Part shown: positions 1-10,312 of the stretch, piece by piece
Numbering within the stretch: the first letter of the stretch is position 1
How the letters are laid out: each line of letters begins with the position of its first letter
Assembly: GCA_973895155.1 (NCBI GenBank)
Contig: OZ316893.1
Span: 21,452,001-21,516,000 of the forward strand
Origin: Marsupella aquatica
Lineage: Eukaryota; Marchantiophyta
Length of the DNA stretch: 64,000 nucleotides
Direction: 5' to 3'
Made by a program: the position numbers and the translations under genes
The notes under the pieces: model-generated
What the model saw: the letters and a program-made list of their open reading frames with translations, nothing else
Databases searched by the model: none
Told to the model about the DNA's origin: nothing

Positions 1-1
1 G

Positions 2-1477
2 CCCAAGCCGCAACAAAAGCAACCAGCTCAGAAGGAGGCTCACAACGCACAGGCAACTCAACTCCAGTCTCTGACTCATGAGGTTGAGTCCCTACGTGCC
101 CAACTTGCCAACATCAAAGGCAAGTCAACTGCCTCTGCTGGTCATTCTCAACCGGCTGGTCACGTGCAACCCATCCCTGGCCCACGCACCACTGACAGTT
201 CAGCACCTCTACCCTGCTCTTTCTATGGCTTGCCATTTGATGCTCATATGGGTGAGTGTGTGCTGTCCTCTGCTACACAGCCTGGCCTTACAGCAGAATT
301 TTCAGATTCATTATGCCCTTCCTATTTTGCTTACCAGCAGGCCAGTGCTGCCTCCCGTATTGCTCCCACATGCCGCATTGTACAGGCTGATGGTCTTGCT
401 GCCGGTCCTATGACTAGAGCCAGGGGAGCTCGGGCTGTCATGCCCCAATCTTTTCAGCCACTCACACTTGCTGAAGAGCGCACCTTGTTGGCGAGGTGGG
501 AGGGAGCTGCAGCTACATCCATTCCACCACCAGGTGTTGTTGACATTTCACAGGGAGTTGTTTCTCCTGAGCTGCTTGAGCATTTCACCTCCGGTATGGC
601 ACGAAGGATTTTTACAACTCCACTTTTTAGTTGCCATGATTTACAGCTGGATGCTAGAGCTGTCCTCAGAGCGCTAGAGGGTTCACCGCATTCTTCATCA
701 GCCCCTATGACACCGGTTTTGGAGGTCCAATCTCATGTACATACTGGACCTTCTTCTTCTCCTTTACATGTTTCCACTAGTTTGGCTGCCCCAGTATCGA
801 TTGCTGCTGATTGTGTGACCAGAGCTACACTTGATTCTGGTCATGCTGCTCCATCTTTCCTGGCTATGTTGTTGAGTGGAAAGACCGTGGACACTAACTC
901 CCTTCACAAGGTACCTCATCATTTGCCGAGAGTGGTGCCTAGTGACAGGACTTCAGTTTCCACCACCATTGCCATTGTTGACAACAGAAATTCAGTGGTC
1001 AAGTTGGAGGGTCACACTCCTCAGGTGGTCATGCTAGACACAGGTGCTCAACCAGTGATATTGGGCATTCAGTTTGCCAAGAAGATGGGACTGTTGACTG
1101 ATCATTTACAGCAATCCAAGTGGCACATTCGGACTGCTAGTGGCACTGTGGAGGATGTGTTGGGTGAGAGTTCTACTTTACTCACTCTCACTTTTAATGG
1201 AGGTACAAATCAGGAATTGCATTTCCCAGTCAGATGTTTGGTTACCAATGCCACTACGTATGATGTGCTCATTGGCCAGGAGGCTTTGTTCCCACCAGGT
1301 TTTACCATTGACAACTGGCATGAACATGCATACTACAGAGTTGATTGGCATATGGGTGGCTCACACTTGGGCTACATTCCACTTGATTTGCATGGTGCTC
1401 ATACACCTATGGCTCACCATTGTGTGTTGAAAACAGTGCACACAGCTACCTATGTCAACCACCCATTGCAGGATTAG
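2..1477 (+). pseudogene. gag C-terminal part and retropepsin-type aspartic protease (gypsy)
   Basis: Open from the first complete codon in the window to a TAG at 1475. The first ~120 residues are Q/P/A-rich with a short helical stretch and look like the end of gag or a linker. The protease lies near 1010-1310. It has the catalytic LDTGAQ motif at about 1034-1051 and the downstream hydrophobic-Gly segment YDVLIGQEAL at about 1258-1287, both typical of retropepsins. After the TAG the same frame stays readable for a further ~50 codons (acidic IEEDDDE stretch) to another TAG at 1634. The real frame therefore once continued towards the methyltransferase. No zinc knuckle is visible in the part shown. 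Confidence 0.85.
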
Positions 1478-1623
1478 ATTGAGGAGGATGATGATGAGGT
1501 GGCTACTGCACATGCTGCTGCACGTATAGCAGCACTTTCCATCAGCGTGGATAATCAACCAGAGGTGGTACAACGGCTCCAAGCAGCCCATGGACCTTTG
1601 GTGGCTGCATTGCGCAAATTTGA

Positions 1624-2664
1624 GGACCTTGGGTAGCACAATGGACAACCAATAGCCCCAATCTTGAGCGCACCAGTTACATGGATCCTCCTCCGGATGG
1701 CCTTACATTGCTTGAGCTTTTCGGTGGCATTTCTACATGCCTGGAAGCTCTCCTACGGTCTGGCATGGTGGTGAAGCAGTACATCTACGTGGACATTGAT
1801 CCAGGTGCAAGGCAAGTGGCTGAATCTCGTCTGCTGGAATTTTCAGAGCGATTTCCCCAGCAGTTTCCACACAGTGCATGGAAATCTGCATTTTCTTTCT
1901 TCCCTCCGGATATCTAGCTTGTCCAGCACCGGCACTTAACCCTTCTTGGCTCCCTTGATTTGATCATAGCTGGTTGGGAATGCCAAGGGTTTTCAGCTGC
2001 TGGTCATGGTGCTGGACTGCATGATTCTCGTTCTGGCCTTTTTACAGCATTGGTTCAGATTCTCACGTGGGCTCAATCCCTTTATCCTGCTGTTGGTTAT
2101 ATCATTGAGAATACTCCATCTCAGTTTGACCAGCGTCCACAGGTCAAAGAGGATTTCAGTGTGGTCCAGCACTACTTGGGACCACCCCTTCTCATTGATG
2201 CAGTGCACTGTGGTTCTTATGCACATCGTCTTCGTAACTTTTGGACTAACCTTGCACCACCTTCCTTGTTGGAGTTAGCTCTTCACCACACATCCAGGGA
2301 CACTAACCTCACAGTGGACCAGATTTTGGATCCTGACAGTTCTTGCCAACCAGTTACACGGCAAGAGCCAGCACCTTGGTATCCAGCCAATACCATTGGA
2401 CAGCCCCGTGCTGCTTGGCCTACATTTGTATCCTTTCCAGGTGCACATGCCTTTCAGGGTGATGGTCCTGGCCTGGTTTATTGACATTCTACCGGTACTT
2501 GGGATGAACCTAGTCCTGAGGAGAGAGAACGGCCTATGGGCTTCCAATCTGGTACTACAGGCCACACCCACATCACCAGGCTGGTCCGGAATGCTTTACT
2601 TGGTAGGGTAATGGATCTTAATGCTCTCACTTGGATTCTGGTCACTTGCATCCTTTTTCAGATG
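1624..2664 (+). pseudogene. C5-cytosine DNA methyltransferase domain inside the gypsy pol (broken by two stops)
   Basis: Read in the frame of the downstream RT, this segment has the C5-MTase motifs in canonical order. Motif I is LLELFGGIST (~1708). Motif II is YVDIDPGA (~1786). The catalytic-Cys motif IV is GWECQGFS (~1972), with Glu where PCQ enzymes have Pro. Motif VI is IIENTPSQF (~2101). A motif VIII-like stretch is HRLRNFWTNL (~2224). The C-terminal motif IX/X region is RERPMGF (~2527) followed by LLGRVMDLNALTW (~2599). The unrearranged order excludes the plant DRM type; motif I and the FWTNL stretch recall DNMT3-like and bacterial enzymes. A TAG at 1915 separates motifs I-II from IV, and a TGA at 2482 precedes motif IX. 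No separate start or promoter is evident, so it was presumably part of the polyprotein between protease and RT. Confidence 0.88.
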
Positions 2665-2952
2665 TACATTCATCCAACATCTGGAGTTCCAGCTCTACCA
2701 CTCCATGGTGCTGCTACATGGCATCCAGACCAGGTGCACTTACCTCTATTCAACACTCATCGCTTCAGTCCAAGTGTTGGGGGGGAGGAGGTCCCTTGTA
2801 ATGTGGCTGATATTATTTTTGAGTTTCATGGTGTGGATCAGACCAGAGCAACAGATACAACAGGCCTTGGAGAGGCCTCATCACCTTATCAGCAGCATGC
2901 TAGCAGCTTGGGTGGAGAGGCTGGCACTTCTGGCTCTTCAAGCACGAGTACA

Positions 2953-3939
2953 TCAGGTCCTATTCCTAGTGTTGTCAACTACACATTCATCATGGGCAAC
3001 CACCTGAGTAAAAGACAGAAGGACCAGCTGCTGAATTTGTTCCTCAAGCATGAGAATGTGTTTGCTTTCTCTATGAAGGACTTGGGTAAGTGCAAGACTA
3101 TGCAGTTCTCCATTGAGTTGGCTGATGAAACACCTATCTTCAAGCGGAGACACCGTTTGAGTAAGCATGAGTGGCAGCTGGTGGATGAGAGGTGCCAAGA
3201 GCCCTATGAAGCTGGTCTTATTCAGCCATCTACATCAGATTTTGCAGCAGCTACAGTGATGCCAGCAAAGAAGAATTCCAGTGGATTATGGACAGAGAAG
3301 CGCATGTGTGGGGACTACAGGCCACTGAACTTGGTCACACCCCAGGACAGGTACCCCATGCCACGGCCAGAGGAGCTATTTGACAGCATTGGAGACTCAG
3401 ACATCTTCACTCTTGTGGATCTAAGGCAAGGCTTTAACCAGATTTTGCTGTTTGCAAAGGATCGCAAGAAAACAGCTTTCCATGGTAGTAACCAACTATG
3501 GGAGTGGTTGATGATGCCATTTGGCTTGGAGAATGCGCCCATATTCTTTCAAAGAGTCATGGACCAGGTTCTTCAAGGCGCTGAGTTTCTGAAATGTTAC
3601 ATTGATGATGTGTTGGTCCATAGCAAAGGATTTGACCAGCATCTACTTGACCTTGAGGAGCTATTCATGAGGCTTAAGAAGGTGAACCTAAAGATACACC
3701 CCAAGAAGTGTGAATTTGTTGTTAGATCAGTAGTATACCTTGGGCAACGCATTCTTTCAAATGGAACCATGGCTCACTAGGCCAAGGTGGTATCCATCTT
3801 GGAAATGCCCACTCCTACTGATGTTCACACTCTTAGGAGCTTTATTGGGTTGTGCAATTACTACCGGATCTACATCAAAGATTTCAGTACCATTGCACAT
3901 CCATTGTACTCTTTGTTGAAAAAGAATGTGACTTGGACA
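2953..3939 (+). pseudogene. Ty3/gypsy reverse transcriptase
   Basis: Typical RVT_1 domain in the frame of the DNMT segment. Visible blocks are CGDYRPLN (~3307), RYPMPRPEELFD (~3349), LVDLRQGFNQI with the first catalytic Asp (~3412), WLMMPFGLENAP (~3505) and the polymerase box YIDDVLVHS (~3598). After a TAG at 3778 the same frame continues with the RT thumb/connection (LRSFIGLCNYYR, ~3832) to a second TAG near 3940. Between the DNMT and RT is a ~100-codon Ser/Gly/Thr-rich linker (about 2665-2950). All catalytic Asp residues are present, so loss of function comes from the stops rather than active-site change. Confidence 0.93.
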
Positions 3940-4596
3940 TAGAGTACAGATGCGGAGGCAGCATTTGCCACTTTGAAGGAGAAGCTCTCAGAATACCCGA
4001 TGCTGAGAAGACCTGATTTCAGCAAGGTCTTTGTGCTCCACACAGATTGGAGTGCCCTTGGGATTGGTGCCATTCTAGGCCAACATGATGAGGAAGGTAA
4101 GGAGTACGTCATTGCCTATGCATCCAGGAGCAACAATCAGGCTGAGAGTCATTCTTCTTCTTATGAGGGTGAATGCCTTGTTGTTGTGTGGGCTGTCATA
4201 CATTACAGGCCCTACCTCTATGGGACCAGGTTTACTCTCTACACCGACCACCAGCCCTTGAAGTGGTTGATGACTAACGACAAGCTTACTGGCAAGCTTG
4301 CTCGTTGGGCACTCATCCTCCAGGAGTATGATTTTGAGGTAATTCATAGGCCTGGTTTGACACATCAGAATGCTGACACTATGTCCCGCAGCCCTTTGAT
4401 TACCTCTGATGATTCCTCAGATGCACGGCAGGATTTTGACCAGGTTTCCATCCTGCCTACATTTCATGCATCTACCTATCTTGCTTTGCTGCCATGCTAC
4501 GTTGTTGACCAACCTGTGGTGGACATATGGGAGGACAACGACACTGTGAGATTTTTGCAGTATGGGAAGTACCCCATACATGTTACTGCAACCTAG
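3940..4596 (+). pseudogene. RNase H domain of gypsy pol
   Basis: Same frame as the RT, lying between TAG codons near 3940 and at 4594. It has the gypsy RNase H pattern: HTDWSALGIGAILGQ (first Asp, ~4039), the YEGECLVVVWAV segment with the Glu (~4162), and YTDHQPLKWL with the third acidic residue (~4240). The tail RPGLTHQNADTMSR (~4348) is the conserved RH-integrase junction motif. The domain would remove the RNA strand during reverse transcription. No residue loss is evident apart from the flanking stops. Confidence 0.9.
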
Positions 4597-5667
4597 AGAG
4601 ACCAAATTCAGCAAAGGTCCAAGCGCTACTTGTGGAAGGGAGATCATCTCGTGCGCTGCTTGCCAGACAGGGAAGTGGTGGTTCCACCCATTCATGAGAG
4701 GGTTGGCCTTATCCGTAAGGTACATTCTGAGCTTGGTCATTTTGGTGTTAAGAGGACTTACAGCCTCTTGGTCCCTCATTATCATTGGAGAGGCATGCAT
4801 GGCCAGGTTCGAGATGTTATTGCCCGGTGTGAACAGTGTGATAGGGTGAGGACTTCTTTCACATCTCGGCAACCCACACTTCATCCACTCCCTATTCAGG
4901 GCATGTTTTATCGCTGGTCATGTGATTTGGCTGGAGAATTACCCCTCACATCTCGGGGTAATCTCTACATCATGATCATGATAGAGCATTTCTCCAAGTG
5001 GATAGAACTTGTGGCATTGCCGGATAAGACCTCCCATAGCACCAGCCAGGCATTCCTACAACAAGTTCTCGGCCGCTTTGGAGCTTGTGCAGAATGTCTC
5101 ACTGACCAGGGCTCAGAGTTTAGAGGAGAGTTCCAGGAGCTGCATGATCAGGCCCTCATTGACCATCGCCGGACATCACGAGATCACCCACAGGCAGATG
5201 GCTTGGCAGAGCGCATGGTTCAGACATGCAAGAAGGGCCTCTGGAAGATCTGCCTCACCAAAAACAAGGAGGATTGGGACCTGGCCTTACCCTACATTGC
5301 CATGGGGTATAGGATGTCCAGACATGCATCACTGTCTAACTTTTCTCCCTACTTCTTGCTGTTTGGTCGTCACCCAGTTCCACCTTTTGCTATTGCTGCT
5401 CACATGCTTGAGGTGGTAGACTTGGATTTAGCTGTGACTTGGTCTGATGTGATCTCTGAGAGGGCTGCCCTATTCAGGAGGGTTATGTCCATGGCCATGG
5501 AGAATTTGGCCATTGTACAGCACAGGGACACACTGCGTTATGCACACACACGAGGGGGCACTTTTCAGCCCAAGGTCAGGAAGTTTGATGTGGAAGATTT
5601 TGTGTACTTGCAGCGGCAAGCTAACGACACCCTGGATGGACACCTCTACCAGTCGTACTATTCTTAG
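4597..5667 (+). pseudogene. Ty3/gypsy integrase (zinc-binding and DDE core)
   Basis: Continues in the same frame after the TAG at 4594. The N-terminal HHCC zinc module is recognisable: His in HSELGHFGVKR (~4723), His in PHYHWRG (~4774), and Cys-x2-Cys in RCEQC (~4825). The catalytic core has Asp in WSCDLAGELP (~4915), Asp in LTDQGSEF (~5098) and Glu in ADGLAERMVQ (~5194), giving the DDE triad. Downstream is the post-core segment with FGRHPVPPF (~5362) and FDVEDFVYLQR (~5584). The frame ends in a TAG at 5665, but the neighbouring frame carries the expected continuation, so a small indel lies near 5640. Confidence 0.92.
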
Positions 5668-5974
5668 GGTTAAAGCTATTCGACCGTCTAGAGTGCTAGA
5701 GTTACAAGGGGCAGATGGGCGCACAATTGCTGACAATGCCAAGAATTGCGCCCCTTGTCATCTGCCTAACCTGGATCCCACCATTGTGACTTCTACTTGG
5801 ATTCCACCTGTGGACTACCCTTGCAAAGTGTGTTTGCGAATTGATGATGCTGACCAGATGCTGCTGTGTGACAATTGCAATGGAGGGTACCATCTTTTCT
5901 GCCTTCGGCCTGAACTTACCCAGGTGCCAGAAGGGTTATGGTTTTTCCCTTCCTGTGCTCCACGTGCTACCTGA
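5638..5974 (+). pseudogene. Integrase C-terminal tail followed by a PHD finger
   Basis: After the frame change near 5640 the tail reads VLELQGADGRTI and CAPCHLPNLD, a post-integrase linker. About 75 residues on comes a C4HC3 zinc finger of the PHD type: CKVC (~5821), CDNC (~5869), HLFC (~5893), then WFFPSC (~5938). The spacing and the acidic DDADQMLLCDNC segment fit a PHD finger that reads histone H3 tails. The seventh ligand, normally Cys in a WxCPxC context, is Phe here, so this copy would not bind its second zinc properly. The position matches that of chromodomains in chromoviruses, suggesting an integration-targeting role (inference). Confidence 0.82.
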
Positions 5975-6001
5975 ATTTTCTTCAACCCTCCTTTTGGCTG
6001 T

Positions 6002-6016
6002 GGTCTGGGGGGGATA
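6002..6016 (+). other. Candidate polypurine tract of the gypsy element
   Basis: A run containing seven G (GGTCTGGGGGGGATA) lies shortly after the last gypsy stop, where the plus-strand primer site is expected. No TG-starting LTR can be confirmed directly after it because the 5' LTR is outside the window. Confidence 0.35.
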
Positions 6017-6705
6017 CAGAGGTTTACACCTCCACTATGTACATACCACCTCAGTTGCTTTTTCTTGGCACTTGTGAATGTGATTGGACTTTTTCTATGC
6101 ATGTTGGTTGCTAGCAGCTTGCACATATGCCTTGCCGGTGACTTATATGTTTTCGATACACTATGGCTACGATACTATATGTCACGACAACACACCTGTT
6201 CACCCAACTTTGCTGGCATGATTGGACTAGCACTTGATGCACAGCAAGGGGCACCCACTTTTTGTACTTATATGAATATCACAGTTGGGCACTGACCTGC
6301 AAAGTCATATCAGGTTCTCCATTAATATCCATCAATATTAATTGAGCGCATAAAAGCAATGAACATAATATCTGCCCACAAAATCCAAGTTTTTTGTAAG
6401 TCACAACAGCATGAATGTACACCACTTTTGGGTGGGGTGAATGTCAAAACACTCTTGGACTACAGGTTTTGATCCTTGCACGTGTCTTGCCCCACTCAAA
6501 TGTGCTACCACCTAGCTTGGAGCAACTGACTTCCTCATCAAATTGCGTCTAGTATGTATCATGAAAATAGGATGTAGCACATTTGGGCAACTGGCAGTAC
6601 TTACATGCTAATTAATGTGCAAGGCTCTCGATTAGTCTCGAGAGTGCTTTTTGTCCTTCACCCACCACTAGACATGACAAAACCATAAATAATTCTCTTT
6701 TCCTG
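6017..6705. other. No gene seen; possible 3' LTR of the gypsy element
   Basis: No ORF with recognisable content. If the G-rich run at 6002-6016 is the polypurine tract, part of this stretch is the 3' LTR, but its end cannot be set without the 5' LTR. Confidence 0.4.
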
Positions 6706-6709
6706 CATT

Positions 6710-6872
6710 GTGGAGCTAAAGGGTGGGGGAGAGGAGATGAATGTGAAAAAGAGACTTGAAATTGTGGAGCTAAAGGGCAGGGACGAAGAGAGAAATGTGA
6801 AAAATAGACCTGAAATTGTGGATCTAAAGGGAAAGGGAGAGACAAGAAATGTGAAAAAGAAAGAAATCTTGG
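6710..6872 (+). repeat. Degenerate ~57-bp tandem repeat, about three copies
   Basis: Three successive purine-rich units share a GTGGAKCTAAAGGG start and an AATGTGAAAAA core. They give short spurious ORFs on both strands. Confidence 0.7.
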
Positions 6873-7314
6873 ACATTCCTCTATTTGTAAGTCTACTGGC
6901 TGGCTAGAGGCTGTTTAATCTGATATTACCAATTGCACTGAATCCTTAATTTCCTAGGTGAGAGGCTAATTCACATTAATTAGCCTTAGCCTTTTGTTAT
7001 CAATGCAGGGATGGGGTTGGAATGGAGTGGTGGGCCTAGGGTGAGCCAGGCAAGGGCAAACGGAGTGCAAGGACACAATTAGGGCATCTCAAAAATGACA
7101 ATTTGATGGACCTTAACTTTCTAATCGCAACAGGTTAAGGATACAAAATTGGTAGTCAATGACTCTTTGCTGTAAGGATTGGTCATATGCTATTACCATT
7201 ATAGTGGCTAGTGAAAGAAAAAACAATTACTTGTGAGTGAATGCCATCATCATTAATTTCTCAGTAAATGGTCCTGGTAGATGTACATCAAAGTATGACA
7301 TATAGATTCTCTGC

Positions 7315-7755
7315 CTACCATGATAAACCTTGTTTTGATTTTAAAATCAACGAGTACACTACATCCTCCACACCATGATAACCCTTGTTTTCTTTTTAAA
7401 AGCAATGAGTTTACTCTGTACCATGTTAAACCTTGTTTTGTTGTTAAAACCAATGAGTACACTACATCCTCCATACCATGATAAACCTTGTTTTGTTTTT
7501 AAAAGCAATGAGTGCACTACATACTCCATACCATGTTAAACCTTGTGTTGTTTTTAAAACCAATGAGTACACTACATCCTCCAGACCATGATAAACCTTG
7601 TTTTGCTTTTAAAATCAATGAGTACACTCCATCCTCCATACCATGACAAACCTTGTTAATTGTTTTAAAAGTCAATGAGTGTAGGCTCCATACCACGTTA
7701 AACCTTGTTTTTAAAACCAATGAGTAAGGTACATACTCCGTACCATGATATAGCA
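7315..7755. repeat. ~55-bp tandem repeat array, about eight copies
   Basis: Units begin with CCATGATAAACCTTGTTTTG or a close variant, then a T/A-rich part, then AATGAGTACACTACATCCTCC. Copies alternate between GATAAACC and GTTAAACC variants, which hints at a ~110-bp higher-order unit. No coding role. Confidence 0.9.
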
Positions 7756-7869
7756 TGTTCATCATGGAACATGCCTCTTTTTTTGTCTTGTAGTGATATG
7801 TAATTCATTTGATTTATTTTATGATAAAAAATAGGTACATGTAAAGTATATGCCAATAAATTAATATCT

Positions 7870-9068
7870 GTTAATTAACAGTTTTTACCAGGCTCTACCA
7901 GGCTTTTCAGTTCTTCGCTAAGTAGGGTATTAGCTTTCACGGCTTGTTTCTGGGTTACTTTTGAGTAGGTTTTTGGGTTAGGGACCCCTTGGCGTGTTTT
8001 TGTTGGGGCCCTTTCCCCTCTTTTCCTCCCTTCATTGGGTTGCTTTGCCTTTGGGATCTTGTCTCCCAGTTTGGCATTTTTGCCCTTGGGTACTGTGTTA
8101 TATACATTCACGAAGATGCTTCCTTGTATTGTCATTAATTGCACCTCCATTATCCACCACACCCCACCTCAATACTCTCCCCATTTTTGGGTCCCAGTTC
8201 CGTTTCAGGCCAGGACCTTTTTGGGTACCCTTGCTGTCCCTGCCCAACCCATGTCTTGCCCCAGCTCACAGGATTTCACAACAGTCGAGCACTAACTCAA
8301 TTTGAGTGAAACTTATTCTCTCCCCGCATGAGGAATGTGCAAAGATATTCTGCGCGCACATTCCACATGACAGCTAGAATATATGCCAGAATGAAACACT
8401 GCATGTGCACATGCATTTAGATTCTAAAAATGGCAAGGCAAACTAGTCACTCAAATTGTAGGGTGCCATTGGCATGCCTAACATACTGCCATATCTTTCT
8501 TGATTTGAAAACAAATTTCATGAATAAAGTTTTGCTTCTTATGCAATAAAATGTGTGCTTACTGTGAATAGCTTAGGAGATGAATGGTTTTTTATTTGAT
8601 TAGGTCTCCTCTATTGACAGGGACTAGATGACAGATTTATTAAAAGGTATGCTGGAAAAGACATAGAAAAGCTTTTCCGTTGGGTGCCACTTTTGCAGGC
8701 TTAAAGTATTACATGTGCATTGGTATTAAGTATCCTGTCGTGACAAAAAGAATCCACCCAAAACATCCAAGTACAGGTTCAAGTCAGAATATTATCCATG
8801 CAAAAATCCAAAGAAAATCTGAGGAACAATCAGAGAGCGCACCAGAAAAACCATTAAAATTTAAAATAGTAGTAAAGGGGCTATCAAAAGGACTGGGTTT
8901 AAGGGCTGCCCAAACATGGGATGGGCAGGGCAGCCAGGGGACCAAAAAAGGTCCTGGCCTGAAACTGAAATGGGACACAAAAATGGGGAGAGTCTTCGGG
9001 TGGGTGTGGGGGATAATCAGGATGCAATGAATGACAATACAAGGAAGCGTCTTCGCGAATACAGTATA
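7870..9068. repeat. Large inverted repeat with ~160-bp arms
   Basis: The left arm, about 8101-8260, and the right arm, about 8908-9068, are diverged reverse complements. Shared landmarks are GGCCAGGACC versus GGTCCTGGCC and GCTTCCTTGTATTGTCATT versus its complement AATGACAATACAAGGAAGC. The spacer is about 650 bases. The segment just outside the left arm (7900-8100) resembles 35390-35640, so it belongs to a dispersed, probably non-LTR or foldback, family. No ORF is convincing. Confidence 0.75.
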
Positions 9069-9489
9069 TGCAAAGAAAAGTACATTATAACCAAGAAAAA
9101 CACAAAGGTACTACTAACTAGTTATGCACAATACAGTATATATTTTCTCTTGCTTCTAGGTAATGACAATCAATTAAAACCTTAAATTTTGTAAAAGAAA
9201 CCAGGAGGGAAACTTAGTACACCAAATGTGCACATTGTTAGACTCATTTGTCTCTCTCTCATGAGAAAAAAGATAATTCACTAAAGAATGATTGAAAATG
9301 AAAGATTAAATATTTATGAGGGAGCCAAATATATTCACAATACTCTAAATTCACTATAAAATTAAAAGGGATCCAAAAGTAACCTTCAAAATCAAAGACA
9401 CATTAAAATAAAAATACTGAACACAAAATATGAATAAGACAAAATTTGAAAAGGTGTAATCACCATATAAGAGCTTAATGATTTTCAGG

Positions 9490-9708
9490 CCATATATGAT
9501 CACATTTTGATGTGTGAGTGTAGACCTTATATGATCACATTTTGTGATGGGTGAGTGCAGACCTTATATGATCACATTTTGTGATGGGTGAGTGCAGACC
9601 TTATATGATCACATTTTTTGATGGGTGAGTGCAGACCTTATATGATCACATTTTGAGGTGTGAGTGTAGACCTTATATGATCACATTTTGAGGTGTGATT
9701 AAGGCTAA
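9490..9708. repeat. ~37-bp tandem repeat, six copies
   Basis: Units share TTATATGATCACATTTTG followed by GATGGGTGAGTGCAGACC or GTGTGAGTGTAGACC. The middle three copies are nearly identical and the outer ones diverge, as expected for unequal crossing over in the centre. Confidence 0.9.
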
Positions 9709-9839
9709 ATGATGGCGTGCTGAGGTGGCAGGCAGGGTGATGGAGCACGAGTAGTACGATGATCGATTCGGTCGATCGAAGTAAATGCTTCACCTCCAAC
9801 GTTCCCCTCCTGGATGAGTATCACCAACGATTCCCATTA

Positions 9840-10312
9840 TTACGGAGACCTTTCCTCCTCTCCTCTCCTCTCCTCTCCCCTCCTCTCTCCTGCTGCTGCT
9901 GTTCCTCTTTTGGCCAATCGCCTGAATGGGGGATCGTTTCGTGATCGATCGATGTCGACCCACTTTTGCCTCGTCCAAGTTCAGTCCGGCCGGGTTGCGA
10001 ATTGATCGAGGGAGTGTGAGGATTGACGCCTCTTTCGTTTTGGAGCTTTTCTGGACGAGGGGTTGCTCGTTCGATTGATTTCCGAATTGCTTCCTCTCCC
10101 TCTCTCTGTCTCTCTCTCTCTCTGTCTCCCTCTCTCTCGACCTCGTGTCGGTAGGTTTCTTTCATCGGGATTGCACATTTATCGAGGAATTGTGAGGAGT
10201 TTTTTGGTCTGTTTTTTGGTCTGTTTTGTGGTCTGTTTTTTGTGTGTGTGGACCTAAGGATTGGGGTTTAAGTCAGGTTTGGTTGAAGTGAATTGTGGGA
10301 TACATTCGAGAC
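9840..10312 (+). promoter_or_regulatory. CT-rich promoter/leader region of the HdeD-like gene
   Basis: Pyrimidine-rich tracts at about 9848-9890 and 10095-10138 precede the ATG at 10313. Such CT-rich tracts are common around plant transcription starts. No TATA box or start site can be assigned with confidence. Confidence 0.45.

Larger units (their letters stand above)
1..6016 (+). mobile_element. Ty3/gypsy LTR retrotransposon with DNMT and PHD domains, 5'-truncated by window, inactivated
   Basis: One element on the plus strand. Domains follow in order: end of gag, aspartic protease, C5 DNA methyltransferase, reverse transcriptase, RNase H, integrase, PHD finger. RT-RH before integrase is the Ty3/gypsy order. 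The 5' LTR and most of gag lie before base 1. The 3' boundary is not certain: a G-rich purine run at 6002-6016 lies 28 bases after the last stop and is a candidate polypurine tract, which would put the 3' LTR just downstream. Almost all of pol is in one frame from 1624 to about 5640. It is interrupted by in-frame stops near 1915, 2482, 3778, 3940 and 4594, and the frame changes near 1625-1635 and 5640. The copy cannot make a full polyprotein. Confidence 0.93.

Noticed and set aside
1615-1640. Programmed frameshift between protease and DNMT
   Set aside because: No slippery heptamer in the correct phase, and a TGA in the downstream frame at 1621 leaves only a short overlap; an indel in a decayed copy is simpler.
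9490-9708. Regularly spaced repeats resembling a CRISPR array
   Set aside because: Units are contiguous with no unique spacers, and the window is eukaryotic.
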